Origin: Acidobacteriota bacterium
GTDB lineage: Bacteria > Acidobacteriota > Thermoanaerobaculia > UBA5066 > Gp7-AA6
Assembly (NCBI GenBank): GCA_027307335.1
Contig: DAHUXD010000014.1
Span: 1 to 64,000 of the forward strand
Direction: 5' to 3'
Length of the DNA: 64,000 nt
Below the pieces are notes generated by a model. It saw only the letters and a program-made list of their open reading frames with translations. It was not told the DNA's origin and searched no databases. Positions 32,153 to 41,784 of this stretch are shown one piece after another; the stretch's first letter is position 1, and each line of letters opens with the position of its first letter. The position numbers and the translations under genes were made by a program.

Positions 32153-33916
32153 GTGACCGCCGCCCAGACGGCCGGACGCGGTCTGTCCGGGACCACGAGC
32201 GAGACTCCGACCGTGGGCACCCTGTGGGAGCTGAGCGCGGCGGACCCCGATCGGGACGGCCCGCTCGCGCGCGAGGCGGGCGTCTCGCGATTCCTCGCGG
32301 CGCTCCTGCGCCGGCGCGGCATCGCGCCGGCCGCGGACGCGCGGCGCTTCCTCGCTCCGGAGGAGGGCGACCTCCACGACCCGCGGCTCCTGCGAGGGGC
32401 CGCGGAGGCCGCGGACCTCCTCCTGGCCACCGCCCGGCGCGGGAGACGCGTCGTCGTGTTCGGCGACTACGACGTGGACGGCGTCACGGCCGTAGCCCAG
32501 CTCCGCGCGGCGCTCTCGCGTGCCGGTGTCGACGCCGCCGCGTTCATCCCTCACCGGCTGCGCGACGGCTACGGACTGAAGCCCGAGACGGTCCGCCAGG
32601 TGATCGCCGAGCTCCGACCGGCGACGATCATCACCGTCGACTGCGGCATCTCGGCCGTCGAGGGCGTTTCCTCGGCGCGCGCCGCCGGCGTCGACGTCAT
32701 CGTCACCGATCATCACCTCGTGCCCGCCGCGCTCCCGGCCGGCGCCGTCGTCGTCAACCCGAGACAGCCGGGCTGCGACTATCCGTACAAGGAACTCGCC
32801 GCGACCGGCATCGCGCTGAAGATCGCGGAGGCGATCGGGGCGGCTTCGGGGCGGGGGATTGCGCGCGCCTCGCTGCTGCGCGCGGCGTCCCTCGGGACGA
32901 TCGCCGATCTCGTGCCGCTCGACGGCGAGAACCGGACGATCGCATCGCTCGGCCTCGCGCATCTCGCGAGCTCCCGAGCGCCCGGCATCCGGGCGCTCCT
33001 GGCCGAGGCCGGACTGGCCGAGGGGACGGCGCCAAGCGCCGAGGAGGTCGCGTTCCGCATCGCGCCGCGCTTGAATGCCGCCGGCCGGATCGACACCGCC
33101 ATGCTCGCGCTCGCGCTGTTCGAGGAGCGCGACGCCGCGCGCGCGAGAGAGGTCGCGCGGGAGCTCTCCGCCCGCAACGCCGAGCGGCAGGCGCTCGAGC
33201 GCTCGGTGGTCGCCGAGGCGCGGCGGCGGATCGGCCCGTCCCCGGGCGAGGCCATCCTGATCGAGGGCGATCCGGGATGGCACCGGGGAGTGCTCGGCAT
33301 CGCCGCGTCGCGCCTCGCCCGGGAATACCACCGGCCCGTTCTCCTCTTCGGATTCGAGGGAGAGAGGGCGGGCGGCTCCGGGCGGTCGATCCCGGGCGTC
33401 TCGCTCCACGGCATCCTGAAAGAGCTCGCGGAACACCTCGACGAGTTCGGCGGCCACGATCAGGCGGTCGGCGGGACCCTGCCTCTGGCGGGCTTCGAGG
33501 ACTTCCGCCGCGCCGCCCGCGACCTCTTCCGCGAGCGCGTGCCGGGCGACGCGCTTCTCCGGCGCTCGATCGCCGAGGCCGAGCTGCCCCTCGAGAATCT
33601 CGACGGCGCGCTCGCCGCCGAGCTCGCGCGTCTCGAGCCGCACGGCGCCGGCAACCCGCGCCCCGTTTTCCTGGCGCGCGGCGTTCGCGCGGCGGGGGAG
33701 TTCCGGCCGGTCGGGACGGGGGGACTCCGCGGCCGCCTCCGCGCGCCCGCGGGCGACGTCCGCGCGGTCGCGTGGCAGCCGCCCGCGGACTTCGCGGCGC
33801 TCACGGCTTCGGGCCGCCCGTTCGACCTGCAGTACCGGGTCGCGGAGGACCGGGGAGGCTGGGGTCTCCGCGTCGAGGTCCTGGAGGCGCGGGCGGCCGC
33901 CGCGGGCGCGGCGTGA
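32153..33916 (+). CDS. recJ: Single-stranded-DNA exonuclease RecJ
   Basis: 587 residues from GTG 32153; a GTG at 32213 (VGTLWELSAADP) would match the family N-terminus more closely. DHH phosphoesterase: motif I VVFGDYDVDGVTA, motif III VTDHHLVP, then the DHHA1 region GGSGRSIPGVSLHGILKEL and an OB-fold with LEPHGAGNPRPVFLARG. Acts 5'-3' on ssDNA in recombination and mismatch repair. Its stop overlaps the GTG of the lptCA gene. Confidence 0.93.
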   Translation: MTAAQTAGRGLSGTTSETPTVGTLWELSAADPDRDGPLAREAGVSRFLAALLRRRGIAPAADARRFLAPEEGDLHDPRLLRGAAEAADLLLATARRGRRVVVFGDYDVDGVTAVAQLRAALSRAGVDAAAFIPHRLRDGYGLKPETVRQVIAELRPATIITVDCGISAVEGVSSARAAGVDVIVTDHHLVPAALPAGAVVVNPRQPGCDYPYKELAATGIALKIAEAIGAASGRGIARASLLRAASLGTIADLVPLDGENRTIASLGLAHLASSRAPGIRALLAEAGLAEGTAPSAEEVAFRIAPRLNAAGRIDTAMLALALFEERDAARAREVARELSARNAERQALERSVVAEARRRIGPSPGEAILIEGDPGWHRGVLGIAASRLAREYHRPVLLFGFEGERAGGSGRSIPGVSLHGILKELAEHLDEFGGHDQAVGGTLPLAGFEDFRRAARDLFRERVPGDALLRRSIAEAELPLENLDGALAAELARLEPHGAGNPRPVFLARGVRAAGEFRPVGTGGLRGRLRAPAGDVRAVAWQPPADFAALTASGRPFDLQYRVAEDRGGWGLRVEVLEARAAAAGAA

Positions 33917-35886
33917 AGCGCCGGAAGGCCGAGCTCTTAATCCTCGCGGCGGCCCTCGCGTTCGCCGCGGTCCTCGTCTTCTCGTTCCGCTCGGGCGGGC
34001 GGCCCGCCCACGGGCGCGGCTCCCGCGGAGCGCTTCCGGCCCCGGGCGAAGGGCTGCGAGGCCAGGCGACGACGCTCCTCGACGGCTTCGACTTCACCGA
34101 GGAGTCGGGCGGGAAGCCGCTCCTCCGGATCAAGGCGGACCGCACGGTCGGCTACGGACCCGCGGCCGGCCTCCCGCCGGATCTCTACGCCGGCGAGAAG
34201 GTGCAGCTCACCGTCTATCCCGACGACGGCTCGCCCGTGGTCGTGCACGCCGACCACGGCACGTATGACGAGCGGAGCCGGGAGGCGCACCTCTGGGGGA
34301 ACGTCCACTGGGTCGATGCGCAGGGGGCGATGGCGGAGACGTCCGAGGGCTTCTTCCGCCCCGCGGCGCGCACGCTCGACGCCCCGAAGAAGGTCCACTT
34401 CACGCGGGGGTCGATCGACCTGACGGCGCCGTCGGCGCGCTACGACCTGAAGGAGAAGGCGCTCGTTCTCGCCGGCCCGATCCAGGGAGCCGGCGCCGGC
34501 ACGGACACCGCCGGCCTGTCGGCGCTGACGGCGCGCGCGGGCGTCTACCGCCGGGAGGCCGGCGTGCTCGAGCTCGAGAACGTCGACGGCACCTCGAAGG
34601 CGGGAGACCGGTACGCGGCCGACCACGTGACGGTGAAGACGGGGGAGCACGGGGGCATCGAATGGATGCGCGGCGTCGGCAACGTGCACGGGATCCTCGC
34701 CCCGGGCCGGGGGACCCCGGGTGAAGCGGGAGCCTCCTCCGTCGAGCGCCAGTACACCGGCGAGGAGAGCGTCCTCGGCTTCGACACCGAGGGGAAGGCG
34801 AAGAGCCTGACGTTCACCGGAAAGCCCGCCCTGCTCCTGGAACCGAAGCGTCGCCTGACCGCGCCGAAGATCGACCTCGCCTTCCAGGAGGGCCGCCTCT
34901 CCTCGGCGCGCGCCGAGGGCGGCGTGCGCGTCGACGGCGAGGACGGCCGGTCCGACTCGGATCGGGCGACGGTCGGCTTCTCGCCGTCGGGAGAGTCCCA
35001 GAACCTCGTGCTCGACGGCTCGGTCCGCGTCCAGGCCGGCGAGCGGCGCGGCGACGCGGCGCGGGCCGTGGAGCTCGACCCGACGGGGCTGTGGCTTCTC
35101 ACCGGCGAGCCGGGCCGCGCGGCGCGCGTCGAGAGCGGAAAGTCGAAGCTCTCGGCCGACCGCATCGAGCTCGATCGGCCGCGCAACCAGGTGCGCGGGC
35201 AGGGACGCGCGCGGGCCGTCCTCGGCGGCGACGACCCGGCGCATCCGGCGGTGACGTTCGTGGGGGACCCGAAGAAGCCGAGCTACGGCAAGGCCGATCG
35301 CATCGTGCTCGACGACGGCGCGCAGTCGGCGATTCTGTCGGGCTCCGCGAGCGTCTGGCAGGACGACTCGTCGCTCTTCGCCGACGACATCACGCTGTCG
35401 GATGCGCAGAAGACGGTCACCGCCGTCCAGAACGTGCGAGCCGTGATGGCGCCCGACAAGACCGCGAAGGCGCCCGAGCGCGGCGCATCGGTCGTCACCG
35501 CGAAGCGCCTCGTCTACCACGAGAACGAGAAGAGCGGCCGCTTCGACGGCGGCGTGACCGTCACCCGCGGCGCGGGCTGGCGCGCGACCGGCGGTGAGTC
35601 GACGGCGTGGCTCGGGAAGGATCGCGGCGTCGACTGCATGGAGATCTCCGGGGACGTCGATCTCGCCGACCGAGCGGTCGGCCGCACCGCCAGGGCGGAG
35701 AAGGCCGTCGACTACCCGAAGCAGGGCAAGACGCTCCTCTGGGGCAACCCCGCGCGGGTCACGAGCGCGACGGGCAACCAGGCGGCGGGCGCGATCTTGA
35801 CGATCTTCGACCGCGGGGATAGGGTCGAGATCACCGCGCCGGAAGGCGGCAAGACCGAAACGATTCACCGCACCGAGAAGAATTGA
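33913..35886 (+). CDS. LptC-LptA fusion, LPS transport bridge protein
   Basis: 657 residues, GTG start overlapping the recJ stop. One N-terminal transmembrane helix (about 7-25) is followed by an LptC-like beta fold (about 50-170: [40 protein letters not shown]). The remainder is a long series of OstA/LptA-like strands ([53 protein letters not shown]). Normal LptC and LptA are separate proteins of about 190 residues each. Here both roles, plus extra repeats, appear on one membrane-anchored chain. lptB follows in a TTGA overlap. Confidence 0.8.
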   Translation: MKRRKAELLILAAALAFAAVLVFSFRSGGRPAHGRGSRGALPAPGEGLRGQATTLLDGFDFTEESGGKPLLRIKADRTVGYGPAAGLPPDLYAGEKVQLTVYPDDGSPVVVHADHGTYDERSREAHLWGNVHWVDAQGAMAETSEGFFRPAARTLDAPKKVHFTRGSIDLTAPSARYDLKEKALVLAGPIQGAGAGTDTAGLSALTARAGVYRREAGVLELENVDGTSKAGDRYAADHVTVKTGEHGGIEWMRGVGNVHGILAPGRGTPGEAGASSVERQYTGEESVLGFDTEGKAKSLTFTGKPALLLEPKRRLTAPKIDLAFQEGRLSSARAEGGVRVDGEDGRSDSDRATVGFSPSGESQNLVLDGSVRVQAGERRGDAARAVELDPTGLWLLTGEPGRAARVESGKSKLSADRIELDRPRNQVRGQGRARAVLGGDDPAHPAVTFVGDPKKPSYGKADRIVLDDGAQSAILSGSASVWQDDSSLFADDITLSDAQKTVTAVQNVRAVMAPDKTAKAPERGASVVTAKRLVYHENEKSGRFDGGVTVTRGAGWRATGGESTAWLGKDRGVDCMEISGDVDLADRAVGRTARAEKAVDYPKQGKTLLWGNPARVTSATGNQAAGAILTIFDRGDRVEITAPEGGKTETIHRTEKN

Positions 35887-36641
35887 GCGAGAACCCCGCG
35901 GAGGCCGGAGCGGTCCGGCCGCTCCTCTCGGCCGAAGGCCTCGTCAAGGCCTACGGCGGACGCACGGTCGTGCGCGACGTCTCGGTCGAGGTCGCGGCGG
36001 GGGAGATCGTCGGTCTCCTCGGCCCGAACGGCGCGGGCAAGACGACGATCTTCTCGATGGTAGTCGGTCTCGTGCGCCCCGACCGCGGACGCGTGCGCCT
36101 CGGCGGCTCGGACATCACCGACCTCCCGATGTACCGCCGCGCGCGCGCCGGGATCTCGTACCTCCCGCAGGAACCGTCCGTCTTCCGGAAGATGACGGTC
36201 GAGGAGAACCTGCTCGCGATCCTCGAGACGCTCGCGCTCGAGCCCGAGGAGCGGGCGGAGCGCTGCCGCGCGCTGCTCTCGGAATTCGGTCTCTCCGAGC
36301 TCGCGCGGGACCGGGCCTACTCCCTGTCGGGCGGCGAGCGCCGCCGCGTCGAGATCGCCCGCAGTCTCGTGCTCTCGCCCTACTTTCTCCTTCTCGACGA
36401 GCCCTTTGCGGGCATCGATCCGATCGCCGTGCTCGACATCCAGAAGATCGTGCGCCGGCTCGCGTCCTCCGGCATCGGGATCCTCATCACGGACCACAAC
36501 GTGCGCGAGACTTTGTCGATCGTCGACCGGGCTTATATAATCAGCGGCGGAGAGATTCTCCGGGCGGGCACGCCTCTTGCACTCTCCACCGATACCGTCG
36601 TGAGGAAGATCTACCTCGGGGAGGGCTTTCGGCTCGATTAG
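35883..36641 (+). CDS. lptB: LPS export ATPase LptB
   Basis: 252 residues, TTG start overlapping the stop of the lptCA gene. Walker [15 protein letters not shown] (P-loop about 47-54), Q-loop [18 protein letters not shown] typical of LptB, signature [15 protein letters not shown], Walker [17 protein letters not shown] and H-loop [10 protein letters not shown]. It energises LPS extraction by LptF/LptG, which are fused in this genome (48930-51224). Near its 3' end the coding sequence contains a strong promoter-like TATAAT. Confidence 0.95.
   Translation: MSENPAEAGAVRPLLSAEGLVKAYGGRTVVRDVSVEVAAGEIVGLLGPNGAGKTTIFSMVVGLVRPDRGRVRLGGSDITDLPMYRRARAGISYLPQEPSVFRKMTVEENLLAILETLALEPEERAERCRALLSEFGLSELARDRAYSLSGGERRRVEIARSLVLSPYFLLLDEPFAGIDPIAVLDIQKIVRRLASSGIGILITDHNVRETLSIVDRAYIISGGEILRAGTPLALSTDTVVRKIYLGEGFRLD
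36513..36541 (+). promoter_or_regulatory. Promoter-like element inside lptB, ahead of rpoN
   Basis: TTGTCG (36513-36518), exactly 17 nt, TATAAT (36536-36541). The -10 uses the codons TAT ATA ATC, including an ATA isoleucine codon that is otherwise avoided in this GC-rich sequence. Transcription would start near 36548, about 105 nt before rpoN. Confidence 0.6.
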
Positions 36642-36652
36642 AGCCCCTCGAC

Positions 36653-38110
36653 ATGGCGCTCGAACAGAAGCTCAATCTCCGTCTCTCGCAGCGGCTGGTC
36701 ATGACCCCGTCGCTCCAGCAGGCGATCAAGCTGCTGCAGATGTCGCGGCTCGAGCTGCAGGAAGTTCTCAACCAGGAGATGGTCGAGAACCCGATCCTGG
36801 AGGAGCAGGAAGAGACGGAGGCCGAGCGCGCCGAGGCGGCCCGCGACAACAACGAGGAGGCGCCCACGCCCCCCGCGGTCGACGCGACGCCGGCGACCGC
36901 GGAGAAGGATCGCGACTCCTTCGAGGAGATCGACTTCAACTCCTACTTCGAGGACTACCTCGACTCGGCCTACAACCCGCGGCAGTACCAGGAGCAGCCC
37001 GAGGAGTTCTCGCTCGAGAACGTCCTGACGCGGCCCGAGGGACTCCCCGAGCACCTGAACTGGCAGCTCTCGATGGCGGACGCCCCGCCTGCCGTGCGGG
37101 AAATCGCCGCCTACCTCATCGGCAACATCGACGAGGACGGCTACCTCCGCGTGTCTCGCGAGGAAATCCGCGCGGCTCACTACGAGAACGACGCCGACGT
37201 CGAGGCCGCGCTCGCGCTGGTCCGTTCGTTCGACCCCGCGGGCGTCGGTGCCTTCGACATGCCCGACTGCCTGCTGCTGCAGCTGCGCGCGCTCGGCGTC
37301 GAGAACCCGCTGATCGAGACGATCATCCGCGACCACTGGCCGGAGTTCCTCAACCGGCAGTTCGCGCCGCTCGCCAAGTCGCTCGGCGTCGGCATGTCGG
37401 AGATCCAGGCGGCCTTCGAGATCATCAAGAACCTCGAGCCGAAGCCCGGCCGCAAGCACTCGAGCGAGCGCACGATCTACGTCGAGCCCGACGTGTTCGT
37501 CCGCAAGATCGGCGACGAGTACATCATCCAGCTCTCCGAGGACGGCCTCCCGAAGCTCCGCATCTCGGCCGCGTACCGCCGCCTGCTGCGCGGCGGCAAC
37601 GGCGCCATCGGCGCCGAGGCCGCGACGTACCTGAAGGACAAGATGCGCTCCGCGATCTGGCTCATCAAGAGCCTCGACCAGCGCCAGCGCACGATCTACA
37701 AGGTCGCCGACTCGATCGTCCGGCACCAGCGCGCGTTCCTCGATCACGGCATCGAGCATCTTCGACCGCTCGTCCTGCGCGACGTCGCCAACGACATCGG
37801 GATGCACGAGTCGACCGTCTCGCGGGTCGTCTCGAACAAGTACATGCACACGCCGCGGGGTCTCTTCCCGATGAAGTACTTCTTCCACAGTGGCATCGAC
37901 TCGTCGCAGGGCGACGACGTTTCCTCCCTCTCGATCAAGAACAAGATCTCCCGCATCGTCGACGAGGAGGACGCGCGCCGCCCCCACTCGGATGCCCGCA
38001 TCACCCAGAAGCTCCGTGCCGAAGGAATCCAGATCGCCCGCCGAACGGTCGCGAAGTACCGGGAGGAACTCCGGATCCCTTCCTCCTCCCAGCGCAAACA
38101 AAGTTTCTAG
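36653..38110 (+). CDS. rpoN: RNA polymerase sigma-54 factor
   Basis: 485 residues. Region I LEQKLNLRLSQRLVMTPSLQ and IKLLQMSRLELQEVL binds enhancer-binding ATPases; an acidic region II follows; the core-binding domain and the helix-turn-helix DIGMHESTVSRVVSNKYMHT come next. The C-terminal RpoN box IARRTVAKYREELRIPSS (about 461-478) reads the -24 element. Lies in the widespread lptB-rpoN-hpf-ptsN order. No enhancer-binding regulator is encoded in the window. Confidence 0.96.
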   Translation: MALEQKLNLRLSQRLVMTPSLQQAIKLLQMSRLELQEVLNQEMVENPILEEQEETEAERAEAARDNNEEAPTPPAVDATPATAEKDRDSFEEIDFNSYFEDYLDSAYNPRQYQEQPEEFSLENVLTRPEGLPEHLNWQLSMADAPPAVREIAAYLIGNIDEDGYLRVSREEIRAAHYENDADVEAALALVRSFDPAGVGAFDMPDCLLLQLRALGVENPLIETIIRDHWPEFLNRQFAPLAKSLGVGMSEIQAAFEIIKNLEPKPGRKHSSERTIYVEPDVFVRKIGDEYIIQLSEDGLPKLRISAAYRRLLRGGNGAIGAEAATYLKDKMRSAIWLIKSLDQRQRTIYKVADSIVRHQRAFLDHGIEHLRPLVLRDVANDIGMHESTVSRVVSNKYMHTPRGLFPMKYFFHSGIDSSQGDDVSSLSIKNKISRIVDEEDARRPHSDARITQKLRAEGIQIARRTVAKYREELRIPSSSQRKQSF

Positions 38111-38129
38111 TCGACGCCAGGAGGTGCCC

Positions 38130-38672
38130 ATGGCCGTGGAATGCACGGGTCGCAACGTCGCGGTCACGCCGTCGCTGAAGGAGTTCGCCGAGGAGCGGAC
38201 GCAGCGCCTCGAGCGGCACCTGGGCGGGCCCGCGGTCGTGCGCGTCGTCCTCTCCCACGAAAAGCACCGCTTCGGCGCGGAGGTCATCGCCGCTCACCGC
38301 CGCCGGCGCTGGAAGGCCCAGGAGGAGACGGGCGACCCCCGGACCGCGCTCGCGCTCGCGTTCGCGAAGATCGACGCGCAGGCCAAGCGGGACTCCGAGA
38401 AACGCCGCGACCGGAAGCACAAGGGCAACGGCCGGTACCCGGAGACGGCCGAGGCGCCCGCGGCGGCCCCCTCGCGCCGCGAGCGGCGGGGGACCCGAGT
38501 GGTCCGGGGCCGGACCTCCGCCGTCAAGCCGATGGGAGTGGACGAGGCGGCCCTCGCCATGGAATCCTCGGGCCAGGAAGTGCTCGTGTTTCGCGACGCC
38601 TCGAACGAACGCGTGTCCGTGATGTACCGCCGGCGGGACGGAGACCTCGGGCTCATCGTGCCCGAATGCTGA
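38130..38672 (+). CDS. hpf: Ribosome hibernation promoting factor, long form
   Basis: 180 residues with Shine-Dalgarno CAGGAGGT 5 nt before the ATG. N-terminal S30AE domain (GRNVAVTPSLKEFAEERTQR, LSHEKHRFGAEVIAAHRR), a charged linker, then the HPF C-terminal dimerisation domain (KPMGVDEAALAMESSGQEVL, VSVMYRRRDGDLGLIVPE). Long-form HPF dimerises 70S ribosomes into inactive 100S particles in stationary phase. It overlaps ptsN by 7 nt. Confidence 0.93.
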   Translation: MAVECTGRNVAVTPSLKEFAEERTQRLERHLGGPAVVRVVLSHEKHRFGAEVIAAHRRRRWKAQEETGDPRTALALAFAKIDAQAKRDSEKRRDRKHKGNGRYPETAEAPAAAPSRRERRGTRVVRGRTSAVKPMGVDEAALAMESSGQEVLVFRDASNERVSVMYRRRDGDLGLIVPEC

Positions 38673-39169
38673 ACGGCGCGGGCTCGACCGCGGCGCCGGG
38701 CGGCGAGTCGCTCGCCGACCCCCGCCACATCTTCCATCGGCTCCGGGGCACCACCCGCGAGGCCGTGCTCGAGGAGATGGCGGTGCGCATGGCGGAGCGC
38801 GGGTTGGTCCCGGACGCCCGCGAGCTCTGGGAGCGTCTCATCGATCGCGAGCGGCTCGGCTGCACCGGGCTCGGAGGCGGCGTCGCCATCCCGCACTGCA
38901 AGCTTCGCAACCTCCCCCAGATCGTGGCCGCCGTCGCTTCGACCGAAGCCCCCGTCGAGTTCGGCGCCTCCGACCACATTCCGATCGACCTGATCTTCCT
39001 CGTCGCCTCGCCCGCGGACGCGCCCGCCGCGCACCTGCAGACCCTCGCCCGCATCTCGCGCCTGCTGCGCACCCCGGGGGTCGCCGATGCGCTGCGGGCG
39101 GCGCCCTCCGTCGAGCAGATGGCCGACGTCCTGCGCGGGGCCGCGGCCGGACTTCCGGTGGCGCCTTGA
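38666..39169 (+). CDS. ptsN: PTS IIA component, nitrogen type
   Basis: 167 residues overlapping hpf by 7 nt. The phosphorylatable His77 lies in GGGVAIPHCKL. VEFGASDHIPIDLIFLVASP and HLQTLARISRLLRTP are typical of EIIA-Ntr. It receives phosphate from the HPr encoded downstream and, in characterised bacteria, regulates potassium transport and other targets rather than moving sugar. hprK follows in a TTGA overlap. Confidence 0.9.
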   Translation: MLNGAGSTAAPGGESLADPRHIFHRLRGTTREAVLEEMAVRMAERGLVPDARELWERLIDRERLGCTGLGGGVAIPHCKLRNLPQIVAAVASTEAPVEFGASDHIPIDLIFLVASPADAPAAHLQTLARISRLLRTPGVADALRAAPSVEQMADVLRGAAAGLPVAP

Positions 39170-40149
39170 CCGCCGCGCCCGCGCAGCGGCCGACCCCGGC
39201 CCTCACGGCCGAGATCCTGCGCACCGCGGCGCTCGAGGACCTCGAGCTGCGGGTCCTGGCGGGAGAGGGCGGGTTCGCCCGTTCGATCTCCTGGGGCCGC
39301 ATCCAGCGCCCGGGCCTCGCCCTCGCCGGCTTCATCCCGTACATCAAGCCGGGCCGCATCCAGATCCTCGGCGAGAGCGAACTGAATTACCTCGACACGA
39401 TGCCGCACGAGGTCCGCCGGGAGCGCATCGAGGCGATCTGCGCCCTGCCGGTCGCCGCCTTCGTGATCACGAAGGGCCAGACCCCTCCGGACGACATCGT
39501 GCGCGAGTGCCGGCGCCGCGAGATCCCGCTGCTCGTCTCCGATCGCACGACATCGGTCGTGATCCAGTCGATCACGCGCGTCCTCGAGGACGAGCTCGCG
39601 CCGGCCACGACGCTCCACGGAGTGCTCGTCGACGTGTACGGCATGGGCGTGCTCCTCCTCGGCGAGTCCGGCATCGGAAAGAGCGAGTGCGCGCTCGACC
39701 TCGTCCACCGCGGCCACCGGCTCGTCGCCGACGACGCGGTCGAGATCCGGCGCTACCCGAACGGCGCGCTCGTGGGTCGCGCGGCCGAGATGATTCGATA
39801 CCACATGGAGCTCCGCGGCATCGGGATCATCAACATCAAGCACCTGTTCGGCGTCTCCGCGGTGCGCACGTCGAAGTCGATCGAGCTCGTCATCGAGCTG
39901 CAGCGCTGGGACCCGACGAAGAAGTACGACCGGCTCGGCTTGGACGGCGAGACGTACGCGATCCTCGAGCGCGAGCGGCCGCTCCTCCGCCTGCCGGTCG
40001 CGTCCGGGCGCAACCTCGCGCTGCTGATCGAGATCGCCGCGCGCAACGAGCTCCTGAAGAGCCAGGGCTACGACGCCGCGAAGGAGTTCGCCCGACGGGT
40101 CGACGAGGAAATTGCGCGGCATGCCCCGGAGGACGCGTCTTGGAGATGA
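39166..40149 (+). CDS. hprK: HPr kinase/phosphorylase
   Basis: 327 residues, TTG start in TTGA overlap. N-terminal domain ITKGQTPPDDIVRECRRREI; the P-loop is LLLGESGIGKSECALDL (about 166-173); LVADDAVEIRR and the HprK signature MELRGIGIINIKHLFG follow. It phosphorylates HPr on Ser46, and the HPr here has that serine. Combines the Gram-positive-style HPr switch with a PTS-Ntr neighbourhood. Confidence 0.95.
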   Translation: MTAAPAQRPTPALTAEILRTAALEDLELRVLAGEGGFARSISWGRIQRPGLALAGFIPYIKPGRIQILGESELNYLDTMPHEVRRERIEAICALPVAAFVITKGQTPPDDIVRECRRREIPLLVSDRTTSVVIQSITRVLEDELAPATTLHGVLVDVYGMGVLLLGESGIGKSECALDLVHRGHRLVADDAVEIRRYPNGALVGRAAEMIRYHMELRGIGIINIKHLFGVSAVRTSKSIELVIELQRWDPTKKYDRLGLDGETYAILERERPLLRLPVASGRNLALLIEIAARNELLKSQGYDAAKEFARRVDEEIARHAPEDASWR

Positions 40150-41030
40150 CGCCGGCGCGACCCGCGCCCGTCCCCGAGGTCCCGGAGAGTCTCGTCGTCG
40201 TGACCGGGCTTTCCGGCTCGGGCAAGAGCTACGTAAACAAGTGCCTCGAGGACATGGGGTACTTCTGCGTCGACAACCTGCCGCTCGAGCTCGTCGAGCC
40301 CCTGCTCGATCAGGTCTCCACCAAGAAGCGCGTCGGCATCATCCTCGACGTCCGCAACCCCGACTTCGCGCTCCGGTTCCCGGAGATCCTGGCCCGCCTG
40401 CGGCGGCGCGTCCCGGGGACCCGCCTGCTCTTTCTCGACGCGTCGGAGGAGTCGCTCATCCGGCGCTTCTCCGAGACGCGCCGCCCCCATCCGCTCGCGG
40501 GGAAGGTCTCGCTCCTCGAGGCGCTGCGGCGCGAGCGCGCGATGCTCGAGGACGTGCGCGCCGCCGCCGACGTCGTGGTCGACACCTCCTCCATGAACGT
40601 GCACGAGCTGCGCTCGTTCATGCAGAAGACGTTCGTGGGCGACCCCGAGTCGACGGGCATGATCGTCTCCGCGACCTCGTTCGGCTACAAGTTCGGCATT
40701 CCGCACGACGTCGATCTCCTCTTCGACGTCCGATTTCTCGCGAACCCCCACTTCGTGCCGGAGTTGAAGGGCAAGACGGGGATGGACCCGGCGGTCGCCG
40801 CATACATCGAGAAGGACCCGGAGACGCAGGCTTTCATGGATCGCCTCATCGGCTTCCTCGACTACCTGCTGCCGAGGTTCGACAAGGAGCACAAGACGTA
40901 CCTGTCGATCGGGGTCGGGTGCACGGGCGGCAAGCACCGGTCGGTCTACATCGCCGAGCGGATCGCGGCGGCGCTGCAGGACCGCGGTTATCCGGTCCGG
41001 GTCTCGCACCGGGACGCCACCCGCGAGTGA
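40146..41030 (+). CDS. rapZ: RNase adapter RapZ
   Basis: 294 residues, ATGA overlap with hprK. P-loop VVTGLSGSGKSYVNKCLEDM (about 21-28), YFCVDNLPLELVEPLL, the SFGYKFGIPHDVDLLFDVRFLANPHFVPEL block and CTGGKHRSVYIAERIAAAL are conserved. In E. coli it controls GlcN6P synthase mRNA through small RNAs and RNase E. Its function here is unknown beyond family and neighbourhood. Confidence 0.95.
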   Translation: MTPARPAPVPEVPESLVVVTGLSGSGKSYVNKCLEDMGYFCVDNLPLELVEPLLDQVSTKKRVGIILDVRNPDFALRFPEILARLRRRVPGTRLLFLDASEESLIRRFSETRRPHPLAGKVSLLEALRRERAMLEDVRAAADVVVDTSSMNVHELRSFMQKTFVGDPESTGMIVSATSFGYKFGIPHDVDLLFDVRFLANPHFVPELKGKTGMDPAVAAYIEKDPETQAFMDRLIGFLDYLLPRFDKEHKTYLSIGVGCTGGKHRSVYIAERIAAALQDRGYPVRVSHRDATRE

Positions 41031-41036
41031 GATAAT
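41031..41036 (+). promoter_or_regulatory. Candidate -10 box (GATAAT) before the EIIA-Man gene
   Basis: GATAAT begins immediately after the rapZ stop and ends 13 nt before ATG 41050, allowing a leader of about 7 nt. No -35 is evident in the GC-rich end of rapZ. Confidence 0.35.
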
Positions 41037-41049
41037 CGCCGCCGTTCCC

Positions 41050-41499
41050 ATGATCGGAATCCTGCTCGTCACGCACGGCCGTCTGGCCGAAGAGCTGCGC
41101 GCCGCGGCCCTCACGATCCAGCCCGGACTCGAGCGCATCGTCGCCCTGGCCCTGGAGTGGAGCGAGACGGGGGAGGACGCGCGGGAGAAGATCCGCCGGG
41201 GCCTCGAGCAGGCCGACGAGGGGGACGGCGCGGTCATCCTCACGGACATGTTCGGCGGGACGCCGACCAACCTCACGCTGCCCTTCCTGCGCAAGGATCG
41301 CGTCGAGATCGTGACCGGGGTCAACCTGCCGATGGTCCTGAAGTGCGCGGCGCTCCAGCGGAGCGGCCGGCCCGTGACCGAGATCGCCCACGTGGCGAAG
41401 GACCGCGGCCAGCGGTCGATCTACGTCGCGTCGGACCTCCTCGCCGAGGAGGCCGCGCCGGCGGGCGACGCGGAGAAGGCGGAGAAACAGCTTCCATGA
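41050..41499 (+). CDS. PTS IIA component, mannose type
   Basis: 149 residues. MIGILLVTHGRLAEELRAAA holds the phosphorylatable His9, and DGAVILTDMFGGTPTNLTL is the EIIA-Man signature. No EIIB, IIC or IID gene lies nearby, so it probably relays phosphate to regulators rather than into sugar. A C-terminal Ala/Glu tail follows the domain. Its stop overlaps the ATG of ptsH. Confidence 0.9.
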   Translation: MIGILLVTHGRLAEELRAAALTIQPGLERIVALALEWSETGEDAREKIRRGLEQADEGDGAVILTDMFGGTPTNLTLPFLRKDRVEIVTGVNLPMVLKCAALQRSGRPVTEIAHVAKDRGQRSIYVASDLLAEEAAPAGDAEKAEKQLP

Positions 41500-41765
41500 T
41501 CGAGAGGCAGCTCGCGATCCGCAACCGCCTGGGCCTGCACGCCCGGGCCGCGGCGAAGTTCGTCCAGACCGCCAGCCGCTTCCGGTCGGAGGTCAAGATC
41601 CGCAAGAACGGAGAGGAGGTCGACGGCAAGTCGATCCTCGGCATCCTCCTGCTCGCGGCGTCCCAGGGGACCCGCATCACGCTCGCCGTCTCGGGCGACG
41701 ACGAGCAGGACGCCTTCGCCGCCGTCGAGGAACTCATCGCGCGCAGCTTCGACGAGGAAGAGTAG
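41496..41765 (+). CDS. ptsH: Phosphocarrier protein HPr
   Basis: 89 residues, ATGA overlap. His15 in RNRLGLHARAAAKF takes phosphate from EI. Ser46 in EVDGKSILGILLLAAS is exactly the HprK target position. Usual length. ptsI follows 19 nt later. Confidence 0.96.
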   Translation: MIERQLAIRNRLGLHARAAAKFVQTASRFRSEVKIRKNGEEVDGKSILGILLLAASQGTRITLAVSGDDEQDAFAAVEELIARSFDEEE

Positions 41766-41784
41766 CTCCTCGTCCCCGGACGCG

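Noticed and set aside
38649-38672. hpf/ptsN 7-nt overlap as a possible start error
   Set aside because: The ATG at 38666 is the first start for ptsN, and later starts would remove part of the domain; short overlaps are the rule in this operon.
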